From Acidobacteriota bacterium (GTDB taxonomy: Bacteria > Acidobacteriota > Terriglobia > Terriglobales > Acidobacteriaceae): 64,000 nt of DNA. A program made the translations under genes and the position numbers. The notes beneath the pieces are model-generated. The model searched no databases and was not told the DNA's origin. It worked only from the letters and a program-made list of their open reading frames with translations. Location of the stretch: assembly GCA_003225055.1 (NCBI GenBank), contig QIAU01000148.1, positions 1 to 64,000 on the forward strand. The letters are read 5' to 3'. Positions 1-8,614 of this stretch are shown piece after piece (positions within the stretch are counted from its first letter, which is position 1; each line of letters opens with the position of its first letter).

Positions 1-37
1 AAGAGGAGTGGCATCCGGGGATGGAGCGAGGGGGTAG

Positions 38-2242
38 ATGGCTACCGCAAAAGTCGAGCCCAAAACTGCCCGTACGACTGCAGACGACGGCAAGACCTAT
101 GAAGGTCTTACCCGCGCCCAACTCATCCAGGCTTATCGGACCATGTACCTCTCCCGCCGGCTGGACGACCGGGAGATCCTTCTTAAGCGCCAACAGAAGA
201 TTTTCTTTCAAATTTCCGGCGCCGGCCACGAAGCCATCGGCATAGCCGCGGCCTTCTCCCTTAAGCCTGCTTACGACTGGTTCTATCCCTATTATCGCGA
301 CCGCGCCTTGTGCCTCGGCTTGGGTGCGACCCCGCTCGAGATGCTCCTGCAGGCCGTGGGCGCAGCCGATGACCCCGCCTCCGGCGGCCGGCAGATGCCG
401 TCCCACTGGAGCTATAACCGGTTGAACATCGTGACGCAGTCATCGCCCACCGGGACCCAGATTCTGCAAGCGGTGGGTTGCGCCGAAGCCGGCCTGTACC
501 TTGCCCGTCATCCTCAGGCCGCGCCGAAGGCAACCGGAGACTATCGCCAATTCAAGGACGTGACCTTCCAGGGGGATGAGATCACCTACGTCTCCTTGGG
601 CGATGGCACTACCAGCGAAGGCGAGTTCTGGGAGTCGCTGAATACCGCCGCCAACCGCAAGCTGCCGGTCCTGTTCGTCGTCGAGGATAACGAGTACGCG
701 ATCTCGGTTCCGGTTGAGGTCCAAACCGCAGGCGGCAACATTTCGCGGCTGGTCGCCGGCTTTCCCAATTTTCATTTCGAAGAAGTGGACGGCACCGACC
801 CGGTCGCCAGCTATGCCGCCATGACCCGAGCCGTAGCTTACTGCCGTGCCCGCAAAGGTGCAGGGTTTGTACACGCTCACGTGATCCGCCCGTATTCGCA
901 CTCGCTTTCCGATGACGAGCGGCTCTATCGTCCGGAAATGGAGCGCCAGCGCGATGCCGCCCACGATCCCATCTCGCGCATGCAGATGTTCCTGATTCGG
1001 GAAGGCATCCTGGACGAGAAGGCAATCAATCATCTGGAGAACGAGGTAGAACAGGAAGTCCAGGAGGCTACCGATCGCGCACTCGAGGCTGCGCCTGCGG
1101 CGCCAGAGTCGGTGACGCGCTTCGTATATTCGCCCGACCTTGATCCCACTTCTTCCGCGTTCGAGTCTCAGCTCGCCGTTGCGCAGGGGAACACAACCGA
1201 CAACAAGAAACCGGCCAAAACCATGGCCGACCTGATCAACGCCTGCCTGAAAGACGAGATGCGCCGCGATGAGCGCATTGTGATTTTCGGCGAGGACGTG
1301 GCCGACTGCAGCCGTGAACAATATCTCGAGCAGAAGCTGGTCAAAGGCAAAGGCGGCGTCTTCAAGCTGACGTCCGGGCTGCAATCGGAGTTCGGCTCCG
1401 ACCGCGTTTTCAACTCGCCGCTTGCCGAAGCCAATATCGTGGGACGGGCGGTGGGTCTGGCGACGCGCGGGCTCAAGCCGGTAGTCGAGATCCAGTTCTT
1501 CGACTATATCTGGCCCGCCATGATGCAACTCCGCGACGAACTCCCGCTGATCCGTTGGCGCTCCAACAATGGATTTTCAGCTCCAGCCGTGATCCGCGTT
1601 GCGATCGGGGGCTATTTGACGGGCGGCGCCATTTACCACTCGCAGTGCGGTGAGAGCATCTTTACGCACATCCCCGGTTTGCGGGTGATTTTCCCGTCAA
1701 ACGCTCTGGATGCTGCCGGGCTGCTGCGCACCGCGATCCGCTGCGACGATCCGGTATTGTTCCTGGAACACAAGCGCCTCTACCGCGAAACCTACGGACG
1801 TGCTCCTTATCCGGGACCGGACTACATGGTCCCGTTCGGCAAAGCCAAGATCGTACAGCCCGGCACAGACCTGACCCTCATCACCTACGGAGCCGTCGTG
1901 CCTCGCGCCTTGCAGGCGGCTCAGAAGTTGAAACAAGAGCGGCACATCGGCGTGGAACTGATTGATCTGCGCAGCCTCAATCCGTATGACTGGGAGACCA
2001 TCACCAACTCGGTGCAAAGGACCAGCCGAGTCGTCGTCGCGTACGAGGATTCTTTGAGCTGGGGGTACGGCGCAGAGATCGCCGCCCGCGTCGCCGACGA
2101 GCTGTTCCAGCACCTGGACGCGCCGGTTCGCCGGGTCGCTGCCAAAGATACTTTTGTCGCGTACCAGCCTCTGCTGGAAAATGTGATTCTCCCGCAAGCC
2201 GCCGACCTCTACCGCGCTATGAGCGAAGTGGCGGAATACTAG
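38..2242 (+). CDS. Fused alpha/beta E1 of a 2-oxoacid dehydrogenase
   Basis: A thiamine-diphosphate-dependent E1 that decarboxylates a 2-oxoacid (branched-chain, pyruvate or acetoin type) and hands the acyl group to an E2 lipoyl domain. Residues about 25-370 are the alpha half, with the ThDP/Mg motif starting GDGTTSEGE at 188 and ending near EDN at about 217. The beta half starts near 396 ([13 protein letters not shown]) and includes FGEDVAD and the C-terminal transketolase domain. The length of 734 aa equals one alpha plus one beta subunit. The ATG lies 4 bases after GAGGGGG. No E2 or E3 gene follows, so the substrate cannot be fixed from context. The family call is firm; the exact substrate is open. 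Confidence 0.92.
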   Translation: MATAKVEPKTARTTADDGKTYEGLTRAQLIQAYRTMYLSRRLDDREILLKRQQKIFFQISGAGHEAIGIAAAFSLKPAYDWFYPYYRDRALCLGLGATPLEMLLQAVGAADDPASGGRQMPSHWSYNRLNIVTQSSPTGTQILQAVGCAEAGLYLARHPQAAPKATGDYRQFKDVTFQGDEITYVSLGDGTTSEGEFWESLNTAANRKLPVLFVVEDNEYAISVPVEVQTAGGNISRLVAGFPNFHFEEVDGTDPVASYAAMTRAVAYCRARKGAGFVHAHVIRPYSHSLSDDERLYRPEMERQRDAAHDPISRMQMFLIREGILDEKAINHLENEVEQEVQEATDRALEAAPAAPESVTRFVYSPDLDPTSSAFESQLAVAQGNTTDNKKPAKTMADLINACLKDEMRRDERIVIFGEDVADCSREQYLEQKLVKGKGGVFKLTSGLQSEFGSDRVFNSPLAEANIVGRAVGLATRGLKPVVEIQFFDYIWPAMMQLRDELPLIRWRSNNGFSAPAVIRVAIGGYLTGGAIYHSQCGESIFTHIPGLRVIFPSNALDAAGLLRTAIRCDDPVLFLEHKRLYRETYGRAPYPGPDYMVPFGKAKIVQPGTDLTLITYGAVVPRALQAAQKLKQERHIGVELIDLRSLNPYDWETITNSVQRTSRVVVAYEDSLSWGYGAEIAARVADELFQHLDAPVRRVAAKDTFVAYQPLLENVILPQAADLYRAMSEVAEY

Positions 2243-2410
2243 TACCTGGTACCGAGTACCGAGCACCGAATACCGAAGCCACGACTTGGGTAGCGCCAAG
2301 GGCAGGGCACGGAGTTCGGTCGTGCCATCCAAGCTTTTCAAAGAATGTTCGGGCTTTAGCCCTCAGGTCGGTTGCCGCGCCGCCGCGCGCTGAGCACTGG
2401 GTAGTCCGTA
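2243..2410. repeat. Short repeats in the E1/doxX gap
   Basis: The gap between convergent genes opens with a run of near-identical 8-mers of the form GTACCGA/GCACCGA/ATACCGA (about 2246-2275). It closes with a partly inverted version (CCGTACTAGGTACC near 2406-2419). Such runs look like decayed intergenic repeat units; no gene is visible. Confidence 0.45.
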
Positions 2411-2815
2411 CTAGGTACCTCTGCCGCCACGAATGTGGTCCAGCGCAATCGGTCCCGCTCCGAAGAAGATCAGCGAAAGTGCAATTCCAGCCACAGCCAG
2501 CGGGAACTCGTAGCCTCCCTGTCCTACCAGTCCGTTTTTGAAGTGCACTTTCGCGATGGCCACCAGCATGTCGATGAGGACGGCCGCTGCCGCGATACGG
2601 GTGATCAAGCCCAGCACCAGGAGAATTCCGCCGCCGAACTCCGCCGCCGCTGCAAGATAGGCCATCCAGCCCGGAATCCCCAGGCCACTGACCATGTGCA
2701 CAAATCTTTGCATTCCGCCGAATACTTTGCCGTATCCGTGAGCGATCATGATTGCGCCCAGTACGAACCGCAAAACCAGCAACGCCAACGGCTGCAGCCG
2801 CTCTAGATAGCGCAA
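2411..2815 (-). CDS. DoxX family membrane protein
   Basis: A small integral membrane protein of 134 aa with four hydrophobic segments (about residues 10-28, 48-68, 72-92 and 105-124), as in the DoxX/DoxD-like family. Near the N-terminus it has LVLRFVLGAIMIAHGYGKVFGG, typical of the family's first helix followed by the HGxxK stretch. Members are linked to thiosulfate:quinone oxidoreductase or to redox and stress functions, but the precise role of stand-alone copies is usually unknown. It is convergent with the E1 gene and has no operon partner here. Confidence 0.85.
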   Translation of the reverse strand: MRYLERLQPLALLVLRFVLGAIMIAHGYGKVFGGMQRFVHMVSGLGIPGWMAYLAAAAEFGGGILLVLGLITRIAAAAVLIDMLVAIAKVHFKNGLVGQGGYEFPLAVAGIALSLIFFGAGPIALDHIRGGRGT

Positions 2816-2886
2816 GTGGTCCTCCGATGAAGGACAACAGATTACTGCAGCGTCTGTGGAGAATTGAAGTGAGAAATCAGAGGGCT

Positions 2887-2976
2887 GGAATTTTCCGATT
2901 TTCGAATTGACCGATTAACCAACTGCTGGCGCCAGCCGTTTGAATTCTTCAATTCGAAGATCCGTCAATTTGTAAA
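2887..2976. repeat. AATT-rich intergenic repeat
   Basis: An AT-rich stretch made of related words (GATTTTCGAATTGACC, TTCTTCAATTCGAAGATC, GTCAATTTG). A similar composition recurs at 35256-35335. It probably belongs to a short dispersed intergenic repeat; it has no coding potential. Confidence 0.4.
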
Positions 2977-2978
2977 TC

Positions 2979-3680
2979 TCATTCGATCCCGTACTCGATC
3001 CTGATCCCCCGCCGCTCGATCTCCTCCGGGAACATGTCCGCCGGCAGGTCGCGCTGCCCGAGGATCCCGCCGTGTTTGGCACTGGCACCGGACGCGAGCA
3101 TTTGCACGACGATGGATGCCGGGAAAGCCCTGGTGCGCATCCTAGCGCTTATGTCGGTCTTAGGATCGTAGCGGTCTACCAGGGAGAAGGTGGCCACCTG
3201 GCCTTTCAGCCGGCCGCCGAGCAAGCCGCGGACTCCCGGTGCCCGCACCGACTCATGCGCCTCCAGACCCATGATGCAAACAGGCGGGCCCTTGCCGGCG
3301 AAGTTGCCTTTCAAGATCTTGGGGAATCACCTGGGGCGTGGAGTGATCTGGAATCCACTCACTCGCCTCTTCTCGCTCGAGAACCTTTCCAAACCCTGCA
3401 ACCCGCAGAGCAAGTCGTAGTGCCCCGGATAACCTAGCTATAGCTAGAGTCTTTTCAAAACACTCTCCGACCGTACCCTCAAAACCTTCCGGCAGCGTCG
3501 AGGTCCCGCCTGAGGTGCGAAAGACAGGTGGAAATCCTCCGGTTCCGTCAGCACCAGCTTTCCCTTGCCCAGGAGGCGGGCCGGTTCGACGTACTCGTTA
3601 ATGGACGCTGCTTCACCTGACCAGGAGTTACAGTCAAGCACCCATGCGGGCTCGAGCGGTGTCCCAGCCTCAATGACAAT
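2979..3680 (-). pseudogene. Saccharopine dehydrogenase-like remnant
   Basis: Three reading-frame pieces together resemble the C-terminal half of saccharopine dehydrogenase-like oxidoreductases. An upstream piece (about 3444-3680) carries INEYVEPARLL. A middle piece in another frame reads YPGHYDLLCGLQGLERF (about 3365-3432). The last piece (to 2979) carries GLEAHESV, MRTRAFPASIVVQMLASG and ends EEIERRGIRIEYGIE. The shift between the last two pieces falls in a CCCC run near 3322-3326. The NAD-binding N-terminal half is absent; the next gene (tetR) starts just beyond. I see two or more frameshifts plus truncation, so this is almost certainly not functional. The family assignment is from motif memory. 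Confidence 0.7.
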
Positions 3681-3734
3681 GTGGTTGTAAGCTACGGCAA
3701 CTTGGGATATTTTCTAGCTGACTGGAGGTCATTA

Positions 3735-4394
3735 ATGAGTGCAGGTGCAACCGCCGCCCGCCCGCAACCGCTTCGGCCGCGCACCGAAGCCAAGCGGGCC
3801 CGCATTGTCGAAGTGGCCATGCTCCATTTCGCGCGGCAAGGTTACGAGGCCGCGCGCGTCAGCGACATTGCCGAGGAGCTGGGCATCGCCAAGGGTTCCA
3901 TCTTCCAGCATTTCGGGAGCAAAGACGGCCTCTTCTTCGAGGCCTACAAGAAGGCCACACGTGCTTTCTCGCCTTACCTGAATGTGCCACCCGATATCCG
4001 CGCCCGCGGCTTCTTCGCAATCTTGCGCTACTGGCTGGTCCGCACCGAGCACATGGTGCGCGAGGATTGGATCCCTTATCGGGTTTACCTGATGGGAAAT
4101 TATGGAACCGATCTCGCACTCAGACGCGACATCAACCGCTTTCTGATTGCGGAAGACCCATACGGCCGGGTCGCTTTTGTACGCTTCGGCCTGGAACGCG
4201 GCGAATTACGCCAGGACTTGGATGTCGAGGTAATCGTCTCCATTATTGACTGGATGGTGGAACGTTTTCAGGACGCGCTGCTCACCGAAGAACTCGATCC
4301 CGGTTTGTTCCGTCGCCCCGGCGACGTGGCCGAAAAGAAAGAAGCACGCATCAACCAGTTTCTGGCCATCCTGCGCCGTGCCATCGGGAAGTAA
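3735..4394 (+). CDS. TetR/AcrR family transcriptional regulator
   Basis: A 219-aa one-component repressor. The N-terminal HTH (about residues 20-66) reads ARIVEVAMLHFARQGYEAAR, then SDIAEELGIAKGSIFQHFGSK, a textbook TetR DNA-binding domain. The rest is the helical ligand-binding and dimer domain. The ATG at 3735 is preferred over the longer frame because GGAGG sits at 3724-3728. It ends 13 nt before the Rieske oxygenase gene in the same direction, so the two probably form an operon and the regulator may respond to the oxygenase substrate (inference). Confidence 0.92.
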   Translation: MSAGATAARPQPLRPRTEAKRARIVEVAMLHFARQGYEAARVSDIAEELGIAKGSIFQHFGSKDGLFFEAYKKATRAFSPYLNVPPDIRARGFFAILRYWLVRTEHMVREDWIPYRVYLMGNYGTDLALRRDINRFLIAEDPYGRVAFVRFGLERGELRQDLDVEVIVSIIDWMVERFQDALLTEELDPGLFRRPGDVAEKKEARINQFLAILRRAIGK

Positions 4395-4407
4395 TGTCGA
4401 GAAGACC

Positions 4408-5541
4408 ATGACAAAAGCGACTTCCGTCGACCGCATCCTCTCCCTCTACAACGACCGTGCACCGTTGGCCGAGGCTTCGACCATCCCCGCACCCTGGTAC
4501 GTCGATCCGCGCATCGCTGAGCTAGAAGCGCAAACGGTCTTCAGCAAAACCTGGCAGCTGATCGGCCGCACCGACCAGGTGGAAAAGCCCGGCCAGTTTG
4601 TCACCGCGACCATCGCCGGCGAGCCTGTCGTCGCCGTGCGCGGGAGCGACGGGGTTCTGCGGGCCTTCTACAATGTCTGCCGGCATCACGCTGCCGCCGT
4701 GGTCAGTGACCCCTGTGGACAAGCGCAGATTCTGCGTTGTCCGTATCACGGCTGGAACTACGGCCTGGACGGCTCGCTCAAGGGCATGCCGGAATTCGAC
4801 GGCGTGAAGAATTTCGACCGCGCTGTCAACGGCCTCGTTCCCGTGCCAGTCAGCACTTGGGAGAAGTTCGTCTTTGTCAGTCTCGACCCCAGGTCCGAGT
4901 CGCTGGCCGAATTTCTGGGCGGATTGGTGAAGCGGGTTGCGCCCCTCGGAGTCAGCCGCCTCCACTATTTCACAGCGCGTTCCTACGAGATCGCCTGCAA
5001 CTGGAAGGTATTCGTCGACAACTATCTCGACGGCGGCTATCACGTGCCCCATCTGCACAAGGGACTCAACAGCGTTCTCGACTACAAGCACTACACCATC
5101 GAGAACGAAGGCCGCTATTGCCTGCAATCCAGCCCCATGGTGGCGAGCACGGAAGACGCCGATGCCGCTGCCACCCGCAAAGGAGATCGTGCCTACTATT
5201 TCTGGCAATATCCCAATCTCATGATCGACTGCTACGAAGGTTACATGGATACAATCCTTGCCCTCCCGCTTGACGTCGATCACTGCCGAGTGATCTTTGA
5301 CTGGTATTTCGCGGATGTCAGCGAGGCTGCTCGCGCCTACAACGAGCAATCGGTAGCGGTCTCGGATCGCGTGCAGGGGGAGGACCTGGATATTTGCGAG
5401 GCCGTGCAACGCGGCCTGAAATCACGGGCGTACGGCGCCGGGCGCCTGTCGGTGCGGCGCGAGGCCGGCGAACACCTTTTCCATCGCTTGCTGGCGGCTG
5501 ACCTGAAGAGTTTGACCAGGTCCGCGGTTGCGGCGGACTAG
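4408..5541 (+). CDS. Rieske ring-hydroxylating oxygenase, alpha subunit type
   Basis: A 377-aa oxygenase of the aromatic-ring-hydroxylating/choline monooxygenase group. The Rieske [2Fe-2S] site is complete: C91-x-H93 and C111-x2-H114 (CRH...CPYH). The mononuclear iron site is visible as D204-N-Y-L-D-G-G-Y-H212 with H217. Such enzymes insert oxygen into aromatic rings or demethylate/oxidise quaternary amines, using a separate reductase, which is not encoded nearby. The start at ATG 4408 is the first Met that leaves the tetR stop upstream. The conserved YHVPHLHKGL and the size fit glycine-betaine/choline-type members, but the substrate is unproven. Confidence 0.9.
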   Translation: MTKATSVDRILSLYNDRAPLAEASTIPAPWYVDPRIAELEAQTVFSKTWQLIGRTDQVEKPGQFVTATIAGEPVVAVRGSDGVLRAFYNVCRHHAAAVVSDPCGQAQILRCPYHGWNYGLDGSLKGMPEFDGVKNFDRAVNGLVPVPVSTWEKFVFVSLDPRSESLAEFLGGLVKRVAPLGVSRLHYFTARSYEIACNWKVFVDNYLDGGYHVPHLHKGLNSVLDYKHYTIENEGRYCLQSSPMVASTEDADAAATRKGDRAYYFWQYPNLMIDCYEGYMDTILALPLDVDHCRVIFDWYFADVSEAARAYNEQSVAVSDRVQGEDLDICEAVQRGLKSRAYGAGRLSVRREAGEHLFHRLLAADLKSLTRSAVAAD

Positions 5542-5784
5542 GACAGGGGGCAGGGACAGACGCCGATATCTTGTCCAGCTCTAGCTGCCAGGTCTGTTGT
5601 GGTCGCAGGGTTTGCTGCTCCAAGAACGTGCGCCGAGCGATTCGAATTGCTTCCCGCTCCCCTGCACCTGGCGCCGGAGACTGAGGCCGATCCCTGATCC
5701 CTGACCCTCCCCTTTCCTGCCGGTCCTGCACTTCCGTAATCTCCCTACGCATTACTAACACGTACGATACTGCGCTAGAACAGC

Positions 5785-6279
5785 ATGACAACCCTCCCCC
5801 ACACCTCTTTCGCCCGTCGTCCCGCCCGCTTGCGACCTGCCGACCTCACTCCTGCCGTGCTGCGCTTTCAAGATGGAGCCTGCGCCACGGGAGAATTGCA
5901 GGTGGTCTCGCTGACGGGCGGATTGCTGGCTTTGTCTCCGCCACTTCACCAGGGCTCGGTGGTGAAGCTGATGTTCATTACCTCGAATGGGCCCGTGACG
6001 GGATCGGCGGAAATGCTGAGTCCTGTCACCCGCAGCCAGCAGCCCTTCCGCTTCCTGACGCTTCAGGGAGAGGCTCAGCGCCGCCTGCAGAGCGCTATTC
6101 AGGCGTCGCTGTATCCAAGAGGCCCGCAAGAAGAGTGGATCGAGAAGTATCGCGCCGCCATCAGCCAGGTCGAGCCTCCGCGAAGACGGTTCAGCCGGTT
6201 TATGTTGGGCACCCTCGCTCTGGGATTGCTCGGCTTGGCCAGCACGCTTTACGTCCTGCACACCCATTTGCTCAAATGA
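5785..6279 (+). CDS. PilZ-like protein with C-terminal membrane anchor
   Basis: 164 aa. Residues about 11-108 resemble a PilZ beta-barrel: an RRPAR segment at the start and a VVSLTGGLL segment where the canonical (D/N)xSxxG would be. The D/N is replaced, so c-di-GMP binding is uncertain. Residues about 139-160 form one hydrophobic helix near the C-terminus. It overlaps the next PilZ gene by four bases (ATGA). It is a paralogue of the protein at 29658-30050, sharing STGGLL/LTGGLL, AEMLSP and QPFRF. It may be a membrane-tethered c-di-GMP or pilus regulator (inference). Confidence 0.72.
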   Translation: MTTLPHTSFARRPARLRPADLTPAVLRFQDGACATGELQVVSLTGGLLALSPPLHQGSVVKLMFITSNGPVTGSAEMLSPVTRSQQPFRFLTLQGEAQRRLQSAIQASLYPRGPQEEWIEKYRAAISQVEPPRRRFSRFMLGTLALGLLGLASTLYVLHTHLLK

Positions 6280-6929
6280 CGCCCTCCCAAAATACGCGGC
6301 GCTGGCAGCGGCATGAAGCCGATCTTCCGGTGAGTGTCGTCATCTGCGATGGCGATTCCCGCACCCGCGTGGCAGGGCGCGGCACCGAAATCAGCGAAGG
6401 CGGCATGGCCGTGTTTGCTGGCGTGGATCTGAAGCCTTACGACCTGATGGAAATCGAGTTCGAAGCCCCCTCCCAGGCGCGCGTCATCGCGGTTATTCGC
6501 AATCGCTCCGGGTATTGCTTCGGATTGGAGTTTCTGACACCCCTGTCTCCGGACCAGGAAAACAATAGCGGGCCAGCTGCCGGTGAAAAGAAAAAGTTGG
6601 CTGCTGCCGTTAGCTCTTTGGTGGTGAGCGAGTTTGAGAAAATAAGAGCAGAGAAGGGACAAGCCGCAGCCTACGCCTTTCTCGCCGAGTCGCTCGAAGC
6701 CTCCGGTTGCAGCAATTGGGGACAGCAAGCCGCAGAGCAGGCCTTGGCCCTTTTTCTGCGAACCAAGGATTCTTATCTGAAAGAGAAGGAACACAAGATC
6801 GCGCGCTTGCGCACCGAGGTTGAGGCCCTGCGCCGCGTGGCGCCTCTGCTGGCTGACGCCGAAGACCCAGCCGATCCGAGAGTCCGCGAAATCGTGAAAC
6901 TCCTGCCCGACCTGACCGGTCGCGAGTGA
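6276..6929 (+). CDS. PilZ domain protein with helical C-terminal region
   Basis: 217 aa starting at the ATG that overlaps the previous stop. The N-terminal PilZ domain (residues about 5-95) has RRWQRHEADLPV followed by TEISEGGMAV. This keeps the S and G of (D/N)xSxxG but has Glu in the first position. Residues about 110-215 are helical and charged, with a likely coiled coil around KEKEHKIARLRTEVEALRR. It is translationally coupled to the upstream PilZ gene, so the pair probably works together. Its output partner is unknown. Confidence 0.8.
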   Translation: MTPSQNTRRWQRHEADLPVSVVICDGDSRTRVAGRGTEISEGGMAVFAGVDLKPYDLMEIEFEAPSQARVIAVIRNRSGYCFGLEFLTPLSPDQENNSGPAAGEKKKLAAAVSSLVVSEFEKIRAEKGQAAAYAFLAESLEASGCSNWGQQAAEQALALFLRTKDSYLKEKEHKIARLRTEVEALRRVAPLLADAEDPADPRVREIVKLLPDLTGRE

Positions 6930-7059
6930 GCCGTACTTCCCCAAAAACATGGCTTCATCCTGGGCGGACAGCAGCTTGGCGAAGAGTCTGGCCAATACGT
7001 CAAGCCAAGCCTCAGCCCGGCGAGGGATCTCGCCTGTAGTGCCGAAACTTCCAACCGCT

Positions 7060-7106
7060 CGAGGGGAGATCCTTCGCCGGCTACGCTCGCCTCGGGATGA
7101 CGCCAG
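7060..7106. repeat. Copy of the dispersed CATCC/GGATG repeat
   Basis: GAGATCCTTCGCCGGCTACGCTCGCC followed by TCGGGATGACG matches the right half of a dispersed intergenic element also found around 22701-22808 and 60208-60346. It sits 5' of the decayed aldo/keto reductase. Confidence 0.5.
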
Positions 7107-7179
7107 ACAAGTACCATCTACCAGCGCTGCTTCGAACCTAACCGGGTGTGAGTATCATCGAATCTTTATTCCGATTGGC

Positions 7180-7585
7180 CCTAATGATTCCCTTCTGCCG
7201 TGCCGAAGGCATTGCCATCGTGCCCCTGGAGTCCACTGGCGCGCGGTTTTGTCGCGGGGAACCGTCGTCGCCAGGATTACGGCGAGACCAGCCGCGCCAA
7301 GACCGATGACTACGCGCACCAGCTTTATTACCAGGATTCGGACTTTCAAACCGTCGATCGCATAACCGAAGTCGCGCGGCAACAAGGTGTGTCGAATGCG
7401 CAGATTGCGCTGGCGTGGCTCCTCGGCCAGCCCGGAGTCACGGCTCCGATCATTTGTCGCCAGCAAGCCCGGACAATTGGAAGATCTGGTCAAGGCGGTG
7501 AACCTAAAACTGAGCCAAGAGGAGTTGAAGAGCTTATCTGAACCGTATCGGCCCCATGTTGTTCTGGGGCATCACCGGAAGGTCT
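7180..7585 (+). pseudogene. Aldo/keto reductase remnant
   Basis: The C-terminal part of an aldo/keto reductase broken over three frames. MIPFCRAEGIAIVP (from 7183) shifts near 7221-7226 into WSPLARGFVAGNRRRQDYGE, which continues through ARQQGVSNAQIALAWLLGQP and VTAPI. It shifts again near 7455 into ASKPGQLEDLVKAVNLKL, SQEELKSLSEPYRPHVVLGHH. The N-terminal half with the catalytic Tyr/Lys is missing. The order and identity of these motifs are characteristic of the family; two frameshifts plus truncation make it a pseudogene. Confidence 0.8.
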
Positions 7586-7589
7586 CAGG

Positions 7590-8098
7590 CAGCGGGTCGC
7601 TTAGCTTCCTCTATTTTCCGCCGAAGACGCGGCTGGCCGCCTCCGGGAGACGGGCAAGGAGACGGGGGGTAAGCTCGTCTCTACCCTAACGACGGGAAAG
7701 ACTTGACTTGGGGCAGTCCACAAGCCCAAGAGCCTACAAAGCGTGGCAAGCGTTCCGCCCCAGGTGGGCGAGACCCAGATCGCCCGGCATCAGTAAGGCC
7801 GGGTGATGCCAATCGATTCCGTGGATTCCCCATCATCAGGTCGGCTCGCCCTGTTTCGGGGCGGCTACCGTCTGCTTTCCGCTCCCCCAATTGGAACCCT
7901 TGGCCGACAGGGGAGTCGCCCCAGTTTGGTTACGACGGGAGGAAGAATTTGTTAAAACGTCAGTGAATGAAGAGGTTGTAAGAATCCCACGCAAGTTACT
8001 GTGCCTGTTCGGAATAGCACCTTGGTACCGTCTCTAGTACCTTGGTTACCGGATTCCCCTTAAAGCGCAACTCGTCTGCATAAATACCGCTTCTAATT
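7590..8098. other. Intergenic stretch without recognisable gene
   Basis: About 500 bases between the aldo/keto reductase remnant and the structured leader. Reading frames here lack recognisable protein features. A near-direct repeat (ACCTTGGTACCG / ACCTTGGTTACCG) lies around 8020-8052. The promoter of the HTH-pilM operon probably lies in or just after this region, but I could not place it with confidence. Confidence 0.5.
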
Positions 8099-8366
8099 GG
8101 GTCCACTTCGGAGGGGACCACAATAGGTAGCACCAACCCGCATTTACCCTCGGGTGACTTTCCAGAAAAACCCTAAAAAACCCAGTAAAACGCGGAAATA
8201 CACTCCCCGTCAGGAGCCTTCGGGCTTGAGATATGCTTTCGACACAAACAACTCCCCAACGGAGTCATATGGCCGAAGTTTTAAAGCTGATTTCTCCAAT
8301 CCGCGGCATGGCAGCCGGTCTAAACACGGCGCCCTACGTGGTTTTTCTGTGGAAGGGGCGCTAACT
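8099..8366 (+). promoter_or_regulatory. Structured 5' leader of the HTH-pilMNOPQ operon
   Basis: Several nested helices can be drawn. (1) GGTCC 8100-8104 with GGACC 8115-8119, closed by CT(TCGG)AG. (2) An imperfect long hairpin: CTTCGG 8218-8223 with CCGAAG 8273-8278, ATATG 8231-8235 with CATAT 8266-8270, and ACTCC 8251-8255 with GGAGT 8261-8265. (3) GCGCCC 8329-8334 with GGGCGC 8356-8361, which would bury the GGAAGGGG ribosome binding site (8351-8358) of the HTH gene. This is the layout of a leader that controls translation. No known riboswitch consensus was recognised; the c-di-GMP GEMM-I core words are absent. Confidence 0.45.
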
Positions 8367-8603
8367 ATGGTCGACGCACGCGAAGTGATGAACATCCGCC
8401 AGGCGTCGCAGTACCTGGGGGTGAGTCCGGACACGCTGTACAAGTACGTGAACGAACAAAAAATTCCCGCCTTTAAGCTGGGCAACCGCTGGCGCTTCAA
8501 GAAGTCGAAGCTGGACCAGTGGATGGAAGAGCAAAGTGCCGGTGTGGAAGCGCGGGGCCAGAAGAAACCGAAAGCTGCGGCGCGGGCCGCAAGCACAACC
8601 TAG
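8367..8603 (+). CDS. Excisionase/MerR-type helix-turn-helix protein
   Basis: 78 aa. Residues about 8-55 form an HTH_17 (excisionase-family) domain: NIRQASQYLGVSPDTLYKYV, then KIPAFKLGNRWRFKKSKLDQWM. The tail is Ala/Lys-rich. The ATG at 8367 is chosen because GGAAGGGG ends 8 bases upstream; the open frame extends further 5' into the structured leader but has no protein-like features there. It ends 11 nt before pilM and heads the pilMNOPQ operon, so it may be an operon-specific regulator or a DNA-binding accessory (inference). Confidence 0.85.
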   Translation: MVDAREVMNIRQASQYLGVSPDTLYKYVNEQKIPAFKLGNRWRFKKSKLDQWMEEQSAGVEARGQKKPKAAARAASTT

Positions 8604-8614
8604 AAGGCGGGCAC

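Noticed and set aside
440-1528. A minus-strand frame of 362 codons inside the E1 gene
   Set aside because: It is antisense to a well-conserved E1 alpha/beta protein and has no recognisable motif; high GC explains it.
8099-8366. Known c-di-GMP or cGAMP (GEMM-I) riboswitch
   Set aside because: The conserved GEMM words (GCAAACC-like and the CGCAAAGCC-like core) are not present, although the leader is structured.
8154-8366. Longer HTH protein starting near 8154
   Set aside because: The upstream part lacks protein-like sequence, overlaps strong RNA helices, and the ATG at 8367 has a good SD.
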